Assembly (NCBI GenBank): GCA_944320015.1
Contig: CALUFO010000005.1
Location: forward strand, 75,979 to 139,978
Direction: 5' to 3'
Length of the DNA: 64,000 nt
Origin: an uncultured Barnesiella sp.
GTDB lineage: Bacteria > Bacteroidota > Bacteroidia > Bacteroidales > Barnesiellaceae
Shown here: piece by piece, positions 51,624-61,034 of the stretch
Position numbering within the stretch: position 1 is the first letter of the stretch
How the letters are laid out: every line of letters begins with the position of its first letter
The notes under the pieces: generated by a model
What the model was told of the DNA's origin: nothing
Databases searched by the model: none
The model's input: only the letters and a program-made list of their open reading frames with translations
Translations under genes and position numbers: made by a program

Positions 51624-53108
51624 ATGGGACGTTTACGAGAAAAGCATAGCGGGCAAGTATTTACTCCGGAGTATCTGGTTTCCGATATTTTGGATTATTG
51701 CGGCTATGTGGAATCTCCCTCGATATTAAGGAAACATGTCATTGACAACAGTTGTGGGGAGGGTGCGTTTCTTTGTGAGGTCGTGAACCGTTATTGCCTT
51801 GCTTTTTTGAATCGGTATAGTGACTTCGGAGCTCTCAAAGAGGAGTTGCAAGCATATATTCATGGCATAGAAATAGATGCGGAGGCTTGTCGCCGTTGTT
51901 TTGAGAGATTGAACGCTGTCGCTTCCCGGTATGGTCTCGCCGATGTCACATGGGATATTGTTCAAGGGAATGCCCTTAAAATTAGAACCTACGATGGAAT
52001 GATGGACTTCGTGGTGGGCAACCCGCCGTATGTAAGAGTCCATAATTTAGATGACGACTATGCCGATGTGAAGCGGTTCACTTTTGCCAATGGGGGTATG
52101 ACCGATTTGTTTTTGGTCTTTTTTGAATTGGGTTTCCGCATGTTGTCCGAGGGGGGAAGGTTGTGTTATATTACCCCGAGTTCGTGGTTGAATAGCCTTG
52201 CCGGAGAGAATATGCGAAAAGAGATTGTTCATAGCCGGTATTTGACGGGTGTGGTGGATATGGGGCATTTCCAACCCTTCAAAGCGACCACATACACGTT
52301 GATTTCCCGCTTTGAAAAAGTCAAGGACAACGACTCGATAGATTATAATGTTTATGACCAGAAATCGGGGAAGATACGGCATATCGACCTGCTCTCGTAT
52401 GACGATATTCAAATGAATCGTAAATTCTACCTCTCGGGGAAAAAGGATTTGGAACTGCTGAAGCGAATCAAGTTATCGAATCCGAAAAGCTCCGTGCGGG
52501 TGAAAAATGGGTTCGCCACTTTGTTTGATGATGTATTTATCGGCCATATTCCTTTCGACGAATATACAATCCCTGTCTTAAAGGCCTCGACCGGGAAATG
52601 GACGCGGGCATTTTTTCCATATGACGAAAGCGGGAGCCCGCTTACTTATGAGCAGTTATCCCAGAATGAACGTGTAGCCCGTTATTTGGAGGAGAATGCC
52701 GACCGGCTGTTGAAGGGGAGGAAAAGAAGCGAGACTCCCGATTGGTATCTATATGGGCGCACACAGGCATTGAGAGATGTCGGCACCATGAAGTATGCCA
52801 TAAATACCTGCATCAAAGATACAAGGAGCCTAAAACTGACGATTGTTCCGCCGGGAAGCGGGTTATATAGCGGGTTATATATCCTCCCTCAAACAGGAAT
52901 CACGTTCGAAATGATCGAGTCCATCATCTGCAGTGAAGACTTCGTGCATTACATCTCACTGCTTAAGAACTACAAAAACGGGGGATATTACACGTTTAAC
53001 TCGAAAGATTTGGAAGTATATATAAACTATGAAATACAAGCGAGATATGGAAGAAGAGAGGATAACTTTTCCGCTCGACAATACGGACTTTTTGAAAGTG
53101 TTGTCTAA
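51624..53108 (+). CDS. N6-adenine DNA methyltransferase of a type II-like restriction system
   Basis: The 494-residue protein has the N-terminal QVFTPEYLV motif, the SAM-binding motif DNSCGEGAFL (about 41-50) and the catalytic VVGNPPYVRVHN (NPPY 133-136), the order of gamma-class N6-adenine methyltransferases. A C-terminal target-recognition region ends with YKNGGYYTFNSKDLEVYI. It methylates host sites to protect them from the nuclease encoded by the next, overlapping gene. Base use is richer in A/T than the neighbours, suggesting acquisition. The recognition site cannot be read from sequence. Confidence 0.9.
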   Translation: MGRLREKHSGQVFTPEYLVSDILDYCGYVESPSILRKHVIDNSCGEGAFLCEVVNRYCLAFLNRYSDFGALKEELQAYIHGIEIDAEACRRCFERLNAVASRYGLADVTWDIVQGNALKIRTYDGMMDFVVGNPPYVRVHNLDDDYADVKRFTFANGGMTDLFLVFFELGFRMLSEGGRLCYITPSSWLNSLAGENMRKEIVHSRYLTGVVDMGHFQPFKATTYTLISRFEKVKDNDSIDYNVYDQKSGKIRHIDLLSYDDIQMNRKFYLSGKKDLELLKRIKLSNPKSSVRVKNGFATLFDDVFIGHIPFDEYTIPVLKASTGKWTRAFFPYDESGSPLTYEQLSQNERVARYLEENADRLLKGRKRSETPDWYLYGRTQALRDVGTMKYAINTCIKDTRSLKLTIVPPGSGLYSGLYILPQTGITFEMIESIICSEDFVHYISLLKNYKNGGYYTFNSKDLEVYINYEIQARYGRREDNFSARQYGLFESVV

Positions 53109-53778
53109 TTCATTCAAAGAATTCATAGCGTCGGGAACATCTCGGAGCACGGCTAAATTGAAACCTTTACATGGAGCGATAGCCCGGGATTTGGCCGAGA
53201 AGTTGGGCCCGGGTTATGAGGTGTTTTCTCAGGGTTATGGAAAGGATAAGGAGGCGAAAATAAAAGGCCGCTACATCAACAAAGCTGTGGATATAGCTGT
53301 AAAGAAAGGCGAGCAACCGGTCGCCGGGCTGGCTGTCAAATTCGTCATGCAGAATTATTCCCAAAATTCAAATAACTACTTCGAGAACATGCTGGGAGAA
53401 ACGGCCAATATACGGAGCGGGGACTGCCCTTATTTCCAGATTTTTATTATTCTCGATAAACTGCCTTATTACCAGCGTTCCGGCCGATTGAGCCGATGGG
53501 AGACTTTTACAGAGCACAACGCCGAAAAATATATCACGCTGTCGCAGGACAACGCCAAGGTTTATTTCCACACCCCGAACAAGACCTTGATTTATATCGT
53601 GCATATCCCCGATAACGACGCTTTGTCGACCCAGCAAGAATACATGGACTATTATAGAGCGTTAGATCCCGCCCTCGCTTTGACGAATCACGAGTATCAC
53701 GACTTTGGGAAGAGCGTGATACTGAACGATTATGAAACCTTTATCGACAAGGTGTATCACACGATACTGTCGTTGTGA
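53029..53778 (+). CDS. Probable restriction endonuclease partner
   Basis: The 249-residue protein overlaps the methyltransferase end by 80 bp in another frame (62 bp if the second Met at 53047 is used). Its middle, KAVDIAVKKGEQPVAGLAVK (residues 85-104), fits a PD-(D/E)xK core with D88 and K104, though the acidic residue before the Lys is replaced by Ala. FVMQNYSQNSNNYFENMLGE follows. Assignment as the nuclease rests on position and this motif; no named restriction family was recognised. Confidence 0.7.
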   Translation: MKYKRDMEEERITFPLDNTDFLKVLSNSFKEFIASGTSRSTAKLKPLHGAIARDLAEKLGPGYEVFSQGYGKDKEAKIKGRYINKAVDIAVKKGEQPVAGLAVKFVMQNYSQNSNNYFENMLGETANIRSGDCPYFQIFIILDKLPYYQRSGRLSRWETFTEHNAEKYITLSQDNAKVYFHTPNKTLIYIVHIPDNDALSTQQEYMDYYRALDPALALTNHEYHDFGKSVILNDYETFIDKVYHTILSL

Positions 53779-53790
53779 GCGCGGCGACGG

Positions 53791-55893
53791 CTATGCCTGT
53801 CCCGGGGTCGGCTCCTCCTTGCCGGGCTCTTTCTCTTCTTTGGTTTTGTTCAACTCGGGGTAGCTGATGCGGGTGTGATAGATCGTTTTGAGTTTTTCGA
53901 TAAAGGTGTTTTTTACGGTCTCTACGTCGCGGAAGCTGAGTGGGGTATCCCGCAGGAGCCCGTCGGCGATTTGTGTGTCGATGATGCGGTTGACCAGTTG
54001 GGAGATGCTCTCGTTGGTGTACTCTTTGAGGCTTCTCGAAGCGGCCTCGACGGCGTCGGCCATCATGAGGATACCGGTTTCTTTTGTGAAAGGGTTGGGG
54101 CCGGGATAGGTGAATTTGGCTTCGTCGACGGGTTGGTCGGGGTATTTGTTGCGGTATGAGTTATAGAAAAATTTGGCTTTTCCCCGGCCGTGGTGCGTGG
54201 CGATGAAGTCTTTAATGGCTTGCGGCAGGCGCAGTTTGTCGGCTATTTTCAGCCCGTCGTTCACATGGGAGATGACGATTTGCGCGCTCTGCTCGAAGGG
54301 GAGCGGCGTGTGGGGGTTGAATCCCGATTGGTTCTCGGTGAAGAAAGCGGGATTTTTGAGTTTCCCGATGTCGTGGTAAAGGGCTCCGGTACGCACGAGT
54401 TGCGCTTTGGCTCCTATCTTGTTGGCGGCTTCGGCTGCGAGATTGGATATTTGCAGGGAGTGTTGGAAGGTACCGGGGCACTCTTCGGAGAGCTGGCGCA
54501 ATATGGGGTTGTTGACGTCGGATAATTCGACGAGTGTGACGGTGGAGATAAACCCGAAGATTCTCTCGAATATGTAGATGAGCAGATAGGCGAAGAGCAG
54601 GAATACGCAGTTGATGCCGAAATAGATGAACATGTTGTAGTTCAGTTTCGACAGGTCGCCCTCGGTAAACAGGGTGTAGCCCGCATAGGCAAAGGAGTAG
54701 GTCAAGAAAACGAGCAGAGCGCAGCGCATGAGCTGGGAGCGGCGGGAAAGGTCGCTGAGGCTGTCGATGGCTGTCATGCCCACGATGAGTTGCAGGAATA
54801 TAAATTCGAGGGCGAACGGCGCGGAGAACGAGCAGATGAGTACGGTGATGAGGTGCACATAGAGCGCCGTGCGGGAATCGAAAAAGGTGACTACGATAAT
54901 GGGTATGATGGCGAATGGCACCAGATAGATGCCTAAAAGGCGGAGTTCCGAGAGGAAAAACGCGATGAGCGAGATGCCCACGATGAGCATCATGATGAAC
55001 CCGAGGGTGCGCATTTCGTTGAATGTCTGGGGACGGAACAGGGCGAGGAACAGGTAGAAGAAGGCAAACAGGCAGGTAAACACGATGATTTGTCCCAGCA
55101 GGGTGTAGCCCCGGTGGTTGTTGCCTACGCTTTTTTTCAGCGATACCGCCTCGAACGATTTGAGTATGCGGTAGGTCTCGGGGGTGATTATTTCGCCTCG
55201 GTCTACAATGCGCTCGCCGGCTTGCACAATTCCGTCGGAGAGGGCGATGCGCTGGAGCAGGTTGTCTTTGAACCGTTCGGTTGTGACGCTGTCGAAGGTG
55301 ATATTCGTGTTGAGGAAATCGTTGAGGTTGCAGTTTTGCAATACATGCCGGGAATAGGGGTCGGCAAAACGGGCAAGCATGTATTCATAGGCTTCGCGGG
55401 GCGACTGCAACTCGGTGACGGGCATTTCGCGCGCGACGTTGTTCTCGAGGATTCTTATCTCTTTGAATTTGCCCGATTGCAGGCGGTCGTATGCCTCGGA
55501 GGCGATGATTCCTTTTCGATAGGTCTCGCTCAGGGCTTGTACCAGTTCATTGCGCAGCGCGGGGGTAATGGTCATGTCGGTATGGCCGGCCAACGATTTT
55601 TCGAAGTTGTCGACCGCGCCGGCGCCCACCGATTTGTCGATCGAGAATACCGGTTGGAAATCGAGCATGATGCTGTCCCGCTCCTGCTGGATCACGGCTT
55701 CGTCCTTATAAATGGGGAAGTCGAACGGGGCTGTGAGCAACCCGTATTTCCACGGTTTTCCTTCTTGGAAGGTGTAGCGGAATTTCCCTTCGCCCGGGAA
55801 GAAGTAGGTGACCAATGCCACGGCGGCGATGAAAAAGATAAATTGCAAGACTCGTGTGCTGGACAGAATCTCTCGTATGCGTTTTTTTTCCAT
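53791..55893 (-). CDS. 7TM-HD phosphohydrolase, probable c-di-AMP phosphodiesterase
   Basis: The 700-residue protein has an N-terminal membrane segment, a large extracytoplasmic 7TMR-HD domain (about 50-265), seven membrane helices (about 270-470) and a cytosolic HD domain with GALYHDIGKLKNPAFF and FIATHHGRGKAKF. This is the PgpH architecture, which degrades c-di-AMP in Firmicutes. It is 13 bp downstream of the Rel/SpoT gene in the same transcript. The C-terminal tail is Lys/Glu/Pro-rich. Confidence 0.87.
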   Translation of the reverse strand: MEKKRIREILSSTRVLQFIFFIAAVALVTYFFPGEGKFRYTFQEGKPWKYGLLTAPFDFPIYKDEAVIQQERDSIMLDFQPVFSIDKSVGAGAVDNFEKSLAGHTDMTITPALRNELVQALSETYRKGIIASEAYDRLQSGKFKEIRILENNVAREMPVTELQSPREAYEYMLARFADPYSRHVLQNCNLNDFLNTNITFDSVTTERFKDNLLQRIALSDGIVQAGERIVDRGEIITPETYRILKSFEAVSLKKSVGNNHRGYTLLGQIIVFTCLFAFFYLFLALFRPQTFNEMRTLGFIMMLIVGISLIAFFLSELRLLGIYLVPFAIIPIIVVTFFDSRTALYVHLITVLICSFSAPFALEFIFLQLIVGMTAIDSLSDLSRRSQLMRCALLVFLTYSFAYAGYTLFTEGDLSKLNYNMFIYFGINCVFLLFAYLLIYIFERIFGFISTVTLVELSDVNNPILRQLSEECPGTFQHSLQISNLAAEAANKIGAKAQLVRTGALYHDIGKLKNPAFFTENQSGFNPHTPLPFEQSAQIVISHVNDGLKIADKLRLPQAIKDFIATHHGRGKAKFFYNSYRNKYPDQPVDEAKFTYPGPNPFTKETGILMMADAVEAASRSLKEYTNESISQLVNRIIDTQIADGLLRDTPLSFRDVETVKNTFIEKLKTIYHTRISYPELNKTKEEKEPGKEEPTPGQA

Positions 55894-55906
55894 GATTCTA
55901 CGGGGG

Positions 55907-58150
55907 TTATTCTTTGCAGCGTGTGGCTTTTTGCACGCCTTTTATTTTGCGTAATTTGTTGCAGAGCGACTCGACGACGCGGGTGTCGTGCACCATGATG
56001 TTCACCGTGCCGGTGAAAACGCCTTCGGTCGCCTGTATCGAGAGGGCTCTCATGTCGATGACCAGTTCGTTGGAGATGACCCGGGTTATTTCGTTGAGTA
56101 TGCCCATGCGGTCGATACCTTGTATCTCTATCTTGGCGGGGAAGGAGAGCGCCTTGCTGGCTTCCCACTGGGTGGAGACCAGCCGTGGGCCGAAGCTCGA
56201 TTTCAAGCGCATGGCCACGGGGCATTCCCGTTTGTGGACGACTACGGTCTCGTCGTCTTCGACATAGCCCAATACGTCGTCGCCGGGAATGGGGCAGCAG
56301 CAATCGGCCACCTTGTAGTTTTTCACCCCGTTCTCGTCGCGCAGGATATAGGTCTGTTTGCGGTCTATCGCCACGGGTTGCGGCACTGGGGTTTTGGGGG
56401 CGTTGTCTTTCCCGTTGTTGCTGCCGAACGAGAGTTTCAAATAGCGCATAAAGGGGTTTTGGCTTTTCCCTTTGATGAGTTTCTTGATGTTCTCGTTGGG
56501 GATTATTTCGTCGGAGCCGATTTTGTAAAAGAGGTCGTCCCGGTTTTGCATGCCGAGGTTGGTCACCACTTTGTTGACGAGCTCGTTGGAGTATTCGATA
56601 TGGTTGCTTTCGAGGAACTCTTTCAATCGATTCTCGCCCTTGGCCATGATTTTGCGGCGGTCTTTTCGCAGCGCCGCCGTGAGCCGGCTGCGGGCTTTGG
56701 CGGTAGTGACGAGGTTGAGCCATTCCTCTTTGGGAGTTTGCGATTTGGAGGTGAGAATCTCCACTTGGTCGCCGCTTTGGAGTTTCTGGCTCAGGGGCAC
56801 CAACCGGTGGTTTACCTTGGCGGCGATGCAATGGAAGCCGAGGTCGGAGTGGAGCGTGAAAGCCAAATCGAGAGCGGTGGCGTCTTTGGGCAAGGTGATG
56901 AGCTCGCCCTTGGGAGTGAAGACGAAAATCTCGGTGCTGAACAGATTGAGCTTGATCGTATCGAGGAAATCGATAGCGTTTGGCTCGGGGTGCTCGAGAA
57001 TGTCTTTGATGGTTTTGAGCCAAATATCGAGTTCCGACTCTTCGTCGGAGTTCCCCACTTTGTATTTCCAGTGAGCCGCAAATCCCCGCTCGGCGATTTC
57101 GTCCATCTTCTCGCTGCGTATTTGCACCTCGATCCAATTGCCGTCGGGGCCCATGACGGTGAGGTGCAGGGCTTTGTAGCCGTTGGCTTTGGGGCGGCTC
57201 ACCCAGTCGCGGGTGCGCTCGGGGTGCAGTTTATAGATGTCGGTGATGACCGAGTAGATGGCCCAGCACTCTTTTTTCTCGTCGGCTTCGTTGGGGCATT
57301 TGAAGATAATTCGCACGGCATAGAGGTCATATACTTCCTCGAAGGGAATGTGCTTCGACTCCATTTTGTTCCAAATGGAGTATATCGACTTTACCCGGGC
57401 TTTCATCTCGAACTCGAGCCCCATCTCTTTGAGCTTGGCGATGATGGGCTTGGAGAAGTTGTTATAGATTTGTTGGCGGGACTCCTCGGTCTCGGCGATT
57501 TTTTGTTTGATTTGGTTATAGGCGTCGGGGTGCTCGTATTTGAAAGCGAGGTCTTCGAGCTCGGTCTTGATGGCAAACAGGCCGAGCCGGTGTGCCAGCG
57601 GCGCATAGATGTAGAGCGTTTCGCCGGCGATTTTGTATTGCTTGCTGGGAAGCATGGAGCCGAGGGTGCGCATGTTGTGCAGGCGGTCGGCCATTTTAAT
57701 GAGGATTACCCTGATGTCCTCGGACATGGTGAGCAGGAGCCGGCGGAAATTCTCGGCTTGCGCCGACGCTTGGTCGCCAAAGATACCCCCCGATATTTTG
57801 GTAAGCCCGTCGACAATCGAGGCTATTTTTTTACCGAAATGGTTCTCGATGTCCTCGATCGTGTATTCGGTGTCCTCGACCACGTCGTGCAGTAGCGCCG
57901 AACATATCGACGTGGAGCCCAAACCTATCTCTTGGCTCACGATGCGCGCCACGGCTATGGGGTGGAGTATGTAGGGCTCGCCCGACCGGCGCCTGATGCC
58001 CTTGTGCGCTTCTTTGGCAAATTTGAACGCGCGCTCGATGATCTCTACTTTTTTCCGGTGGTTGGAGTTGAGATACCCGTTGAGCAGTTCTTGGAATTTA
58101 TCTTCGATGAGTTGCTCTTCGTTGATATATGCTTGGTCGGACGGTTCCAT
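55907..58150 (-). CDS. spoT: Bifunctional (p)ppGpp synthetase/hydrolase
   Basis: The 747-residue Rel/SpoT protein has a hydrolase HD domain (LHPIAVARI, SALLHDVVEDTEYT at 87-97), a synthetase domain (RVKSIYSIWNKME, LYAVRIIFKCP), a TGS domain (FTPKGELITLPKDATALDLA), a zinc-finger/helical part with VADCCCPIPGDDVLGY and a C-terminal ACT domain. Both HD and synthetase motifs look intact, so it should both make and degrade the alarmone. It is first in an operon with the HD phosphodiesterase and has a full-consensus promoter. Confidence 0.94.
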   Translation of the reverse strand: MEPSDQAYINEEQLIEDKFQELLNGYLNSNHRKKVEIIERAFKFAKEAHKGIRRRSGEPYILHPIAVARIVSQEIGLGSTSICSALLHDVVEDTEYTIEDIENHFGKKIASIVDGLTKISGGIFGDQASAQAENFRRLLLTMSEDIRVILIKMADRLHNMRTLGSMLPSKQYKIAGETLYIYAPLAHRLGLFAIKTELEDLAFKYEHPDAYNQIKQKIAETEESRQQIYNNFSKPIIAKLKEMGLEFEMKARVKSIYSIWNKMESKHIPFEEVYDLYAVRIIFKCPNEADEKKECWAIYSVITDIYKLHPERTRDWVSRPKANGYKALHLTVMGPDGNWIEVQIRSEKMDEIAERGFAAHWKYKVGNSDEESELDIWLKTIKDILEHPEPNAIDFLDTIKLNLFSTEIFVFTPKGELITLPKDATALDLAFTLHSDLGFHCIAAKVNHRLVPLSQKLQSGDQVEILTSKSQTPKEEWLNLVTTAKARSRLTAALRKDRRKIMAKGENRLKEFLESNHIEYSNELVNKVVTNLGMQNRDDLFYKIGSDEIIPNENIKKLIKGKSQNPFMRYLKLSFGSNNGKDNAPKTPVPQPVAIDRKQTYILRDENGVKNYKVADCCCPIPGDDVLGYVEDDETVVVHKRECPVAMRLKSSFGPRLVSTQWEASKALSFPAKIEIQGIDRMGILNEITRVISNELVIDMRALSIQATEGVFTGTVNIMVHDTRVVESLCNKLRKIKGVQKATRCKE

Positions 58151-58171
58151 AACGTTGAAATCTAATTCTTA

Positions 58172-58203
58172 CAAAGATAGCGGAAGGGAATTTTAAATGC
58201 AAA
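58172..58203 (-). promoter_or_regulatory. Promoter of the Rel/SpoT operon
   Basis: Minus-strand TTTG (58203-58200), 20 bp, TATCTTTG (58179-58172): full consensus; the leader is about 15 nt. Farther on, 58260-58405 holds no gene; 58336-58375 resembles a decayed type II repeat arm. Confidence 0.75.
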
Positions 58204-58406
58204 TAAAATTTACTTTTTGCATTTTTCAAATTCATTTCCTTCTTTTCCGATATGAAACGGTGTGCGGCGTGAGGTAGTCCGGGAAGGACTCTAACCCTTC
58301 TCTTTACGAGTGGGTTGCCCGGTATTTTTATTTATTTCTTCAACCTCTTTCCTCGGCACGCCCGGCCGGGGTGCTTGTAGACGAGGCGTTTTACACGGGA
58401 AATCGG

Positions 58407-60233
58407 TTAAAACTTTTGCATATCGACCAGTCGCTTGTAGTAGCGGTCGAGCTTGATGAGCTCGTCGTGACGGCCTCGCTCCACGATTTCGCCCTCGTGC
58501 ATGACACAAATGAGGTCGGCATCCTTGATGGTGGAAAGGCGGTGGGCGATCACCAGCGTGGTGCGGTTGCGCATGAGGTTTTCGAGCGCCTCTTGCACCA
58601 GCCGCTCCGACTCGGTATCGAGAGCCGAGGTGGCTTCGTCGAGAATAAGTATAGGCGGGTTTTTGAGGATAGCCCGGGCGATGCTCACCCGCTGCCGCTG
58701 ACCTCCCGAGAGACGGCTGCCCCGGTCGCCGATACAGGTGTTATAACCTTCCTCGGTGGCCATGATGAAGTCGTGGGCATTGGCAATCTTGGCAGCCTCG
58801 ATCACCTGTTCCATCGTCGCGTTTTCCACCCCGAAAGTAATGTTGTTGTAGAACGAGTCGTTGAAAAGTATGGCTTCTTGGTTCACGTTGCCCATCAGGC
58901 CGCGCAAATCGTGTACCCTGAGGTCTTTCACATTGATGCCGTCGATATAAATGCCGCCTTCGTTCACGTCGTAAAAACGGGGCAAGAGGTCGGCCATCGT
59001 CGATTTACCTGAACCCGATTGTCCCACCAAAGCGACGGTCTGCCCCTTTTTGATGGTGAGATTCACATGCTTCACCACATTCTCGGTATTATATCGGAAC
59101 GAGACATCGCGATACTCGATGCTCTCTTTCATATCGTCCAAATCGACCGGGTTCTCGGGGTCCTTTATGGGATTCACCGCCGAAAGGATAAGATCTACCC
59201 GAGTCATGGAAGCCAAGCCTTTCTGTATGGAATAGGCTGCTTTGGAGAGGTCTTTCGCCGGGTTGATGATGCTGTAAAAAATAACCAGATAATAGATGAA
59301 CGAAGCTGCGTCGATATTGCTCGTCCCCGAGAGAATGAGCGACCCTCCATACCACAGGACGATACAGATGGTGCAGGTTCCCAAGAACTCGCTCATGGGG
59401 TGCGCCAGCGCCTGCCGACGGTTGATGCGGTTGGATATTTTGTAAAACACATTGTTCTCGGCATGGAACCATCGTATCATTTTTTCCTCGGCATTGAACG
59501 CTTTTACGATGCGCAGCCCGCCCAAGGTTTCTTCGATAATCGACATCAGCAATCCCCATTGGTTCTGGCCTTCGAGGGAGCGGCGTTTGAGTTTCTTACC
59601 CACCTGCCCCATGATGTACCCGGCGGTGGGGAGCAGTATGAGGACAAAAATCGTGAGCTGCCAGCTGATGGCGAACATGGTCGCCAGACAGACGATAATC
59701 ATAATGGGGTTTTTGAACATCATGTCGAGCGAGGCCATAATGGAGTTTTCTATCTCCCCCACATCGCCCGACATGCGAGCCATCACGTCGCCTTTTTTCT
59801 CGTTGGTGAAAAACCCGATGGGGAGGCTCACCACCTTTTCATACACATAGTTGCGAATGTCACGCACGATACCCGACCGCAACGGAATCATGAAGTGGGA
59901 ACTCAAATAGGTAGCCGCCGTCTTGAAAAATGTCATCACCATGAGGAAAACTCCCAGGACGAGCAACGCGAAACCGGGTCCCTGCTTGTCGATAATCGTC
60001 GTGATGTAGTAGTAGAAATTGTTGACCACCACGTCTTTGAGCGAGCCCGAGTCCCACGGCATAAAGGTGTAGGTGGCTTGTTTGAGCTTGAACAATATTT
60101 CCAGAATGGGAATGATGAGCGCAAACGAAAAGAGCGTGAGCACCGATGCCAAAATATTGAAAAAGATGTTGAGAATAAGATAATATTTATAGGGGGGCAC
60201 AAATCGCCGCAGAATGGAAATAAAATCTTTCAT
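58407..60233 (-). CDS. MsbA-like ABC exporter (fused permease and ATPase)
   Basis: With the ATG at 60233 (MKDFISILRRFVPPYKYYL) it has 608 residues. Six membrane helices (about 20-330) are followed by an ATPase domain with Walker A LVGQSGSGKSTM, signature LSGGQRQRVSIAR and Walker B ILILDEATSALD. It is a half-transporter that dimerises; the family includes lipid A flippases and drug exporters. MsbA function is plausible but not proven. It has its own -7 box at 60284-60277. Confidence 0.88.
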   Translation of the reverse strand: MKDFISILRRFVPPYKYYLILNIFFNILASVLTLFSFALIIPILEILFKLKQATYTFMPWDSGSLKDVVVNNFYYYITTIIDKQGPGFALLVLGVFLMVMTFFKTAATYLSSHFMIPLRSGIVRDIRNYVYEKVVSLPIGFFTNEKKGDVMARMSGDVGEIENSIMASLDMMFKNPIMIIVCLATMFAISWQLTIFVLILLPTAGYIMGQVGKKLKRRSLEGQNQWGLLMSIIEETLGGLRIVKAFNAEEKMIRWFHAENNVFYKISNRINRRQALAHPMSEFLGTCTICIVLWYGGSLILSGTSNIDAASFIYYLVIFYSIINPAKDLSKAAYSIQKGLASMTRVDLILSAVNPIKDPENPVDLDDMKESIEYRDVSFRYNTENVVKHVNLTIKKGQTVALVGQSGSGKSTMADLLPRFYDVNEGGIYIDGINVKDLRVHDLRGLMGNVNQEAILFNDSFYNNITFGVENATMEQVIEAAKIANAHDFIMATEEGYNTCIGDRGSRLSGGQRQRVSIARAILKNPPILILDEATSALDTESERLVQEALENLMRNRTTLVIAHRLSTIKDADLICVMHEGEIVERGRHDELIKLDRYYKRLVDMQKF

Positions 60234-60276
60234 AACTTGCATATTATGCCCGATGCGAAACCCGGGCAATTCGCCA

Positions 60277-60284
60277 CAAAGATA
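60277..60284 (-). promoter_or_regulatory. -7 box of the ABC exporter
   Basis: Leftward TATCTTTG, perfect, 43 bp before the ATG. A -33-like TTCG lies 19 bp upstream. Confidence 0.5.
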
Positions 60285-60366
60285 CAACAATTACCACGAC
60301 GACCGAAACTGCAAGGGAAAAAGTTTTCTCCCTTTGCCCGACTTCACGCTTTCTTAACTCTTTTCT

Positions 60367-60440
60367 TTAACCCTCTCCGTCACTGCGTGCCACCTCTCCC
60401 ATATTTCCCTTGCGGGGAGCACAGGGGGAGAGAATTAAAT
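60367..60440. repeat. Reversed hairpin element, type I-like
   Basis: AACCCTCTCCGTCACTGCGTG and CCACCTCTCCCATAT, tip TCCCT-tgc-GGGGA, then GCACAGGGGGAGAG and AATTAAAT. It is a divergent copy between the ABC exporter and the FHA gene. Confidence 0.65.
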
Positions 60441-60495
60441 ATATCCACCCTGTCGGTTGAAGACTCGGGAGGGGGAGGTTGAAGGGCCTTTTGTT

Positions 60496-61014
60496 TTATT
60501 CGAAATATTCGTCGTCTTCTTCGCCGGGGATATGAACGATAAAGGTAGCCGCGCCGATCGATACCACATCGCCGTCGTGGAGCAGGGCTCGTTCGCGGTC
60601 GCCCAGCAGTTCGTTGCGGAGGAATGTGCCGGTGAGGCTGGGGTTGTCTCTCACGGTGAGTATGGGGCGCCCGCCTTTTTCCTTGACGTTGATGATGCAG
60701 TGCCGGCGGTCCATGCTCATGTCGCTGGTCTCGATGGCGATGTCGACCTCGGTACCTTTCGAGGCTCGCCCGATGATGTTGTCACCGAGGTGGAGTGGAA
60801 ATTCTTGTCGGTATCCGAACGCGTTTTCCAGTATGGTGATGTAGCCGAGCGAGGTGTCGGCGTCGTTTCCATGAGCCTCGTCGATTTGGGCGAGTGTCGT
60901 GACGAATCGTTTGCGGCACGTCGGGCAGATAAACGAGATGTGGCACGAGTGGTCGTAGCGCGACTCGTCGAAAGAGAATGATTTGCCGCATTTGGGGCAG
61001 ATGATTTGTTTCAT
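60496..61014 (-). CDS. Zinc-ribbon plus FHA domain protein
   Basis: With the ATG at 61014 (MKQIICPKCGKSFSFDESRY) it has 172 residues. An N-terminal zinc ribbon (CPKC ... CPTC) leads to an FHA domain (about 75-165, NIIGRASKGTEVDIAI, MSMDRRHCII). FHA domains bind phosphothreonine, so this is a small cytosolic adaptor. Co-transcribed after meaB; partner kinase unknown. Confidence 0.85.
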   Translation of the reverse strand: MKQIICPKCGKSFSFDESRYDHSCHISFICPTCRKRFVTTLAQIDEAHGNDADTSLGYITILENAFGYRQEFPLHLGDNIIGRASKGTEVDIAIETSDMSMDRRHCIINVKEKGGRPILTVRDNPSLTGTFLRNELLGDRERALLHDGDVVSIGAATFIVHIPGEEDDEYFE

Positions 61015-61034
61015 GGGCTGACGGGGTCGAAAAA

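Noticed and set aside
53029..53108. Frameshift joining the methyltransferase and nuclease into one broken gene
   Set aside because: The methyltransferase ends naturally after its recognition domain, the nuclease has its own Met starts, and overlapping two-gene restriction systems are common.
55988..57895. 635-codon open frame antisense to Rel/SpoT
   Set aside because: Same cause: stop-poor complement of a real gene; Rel/SpoT domains on the other strand are unmistakable.
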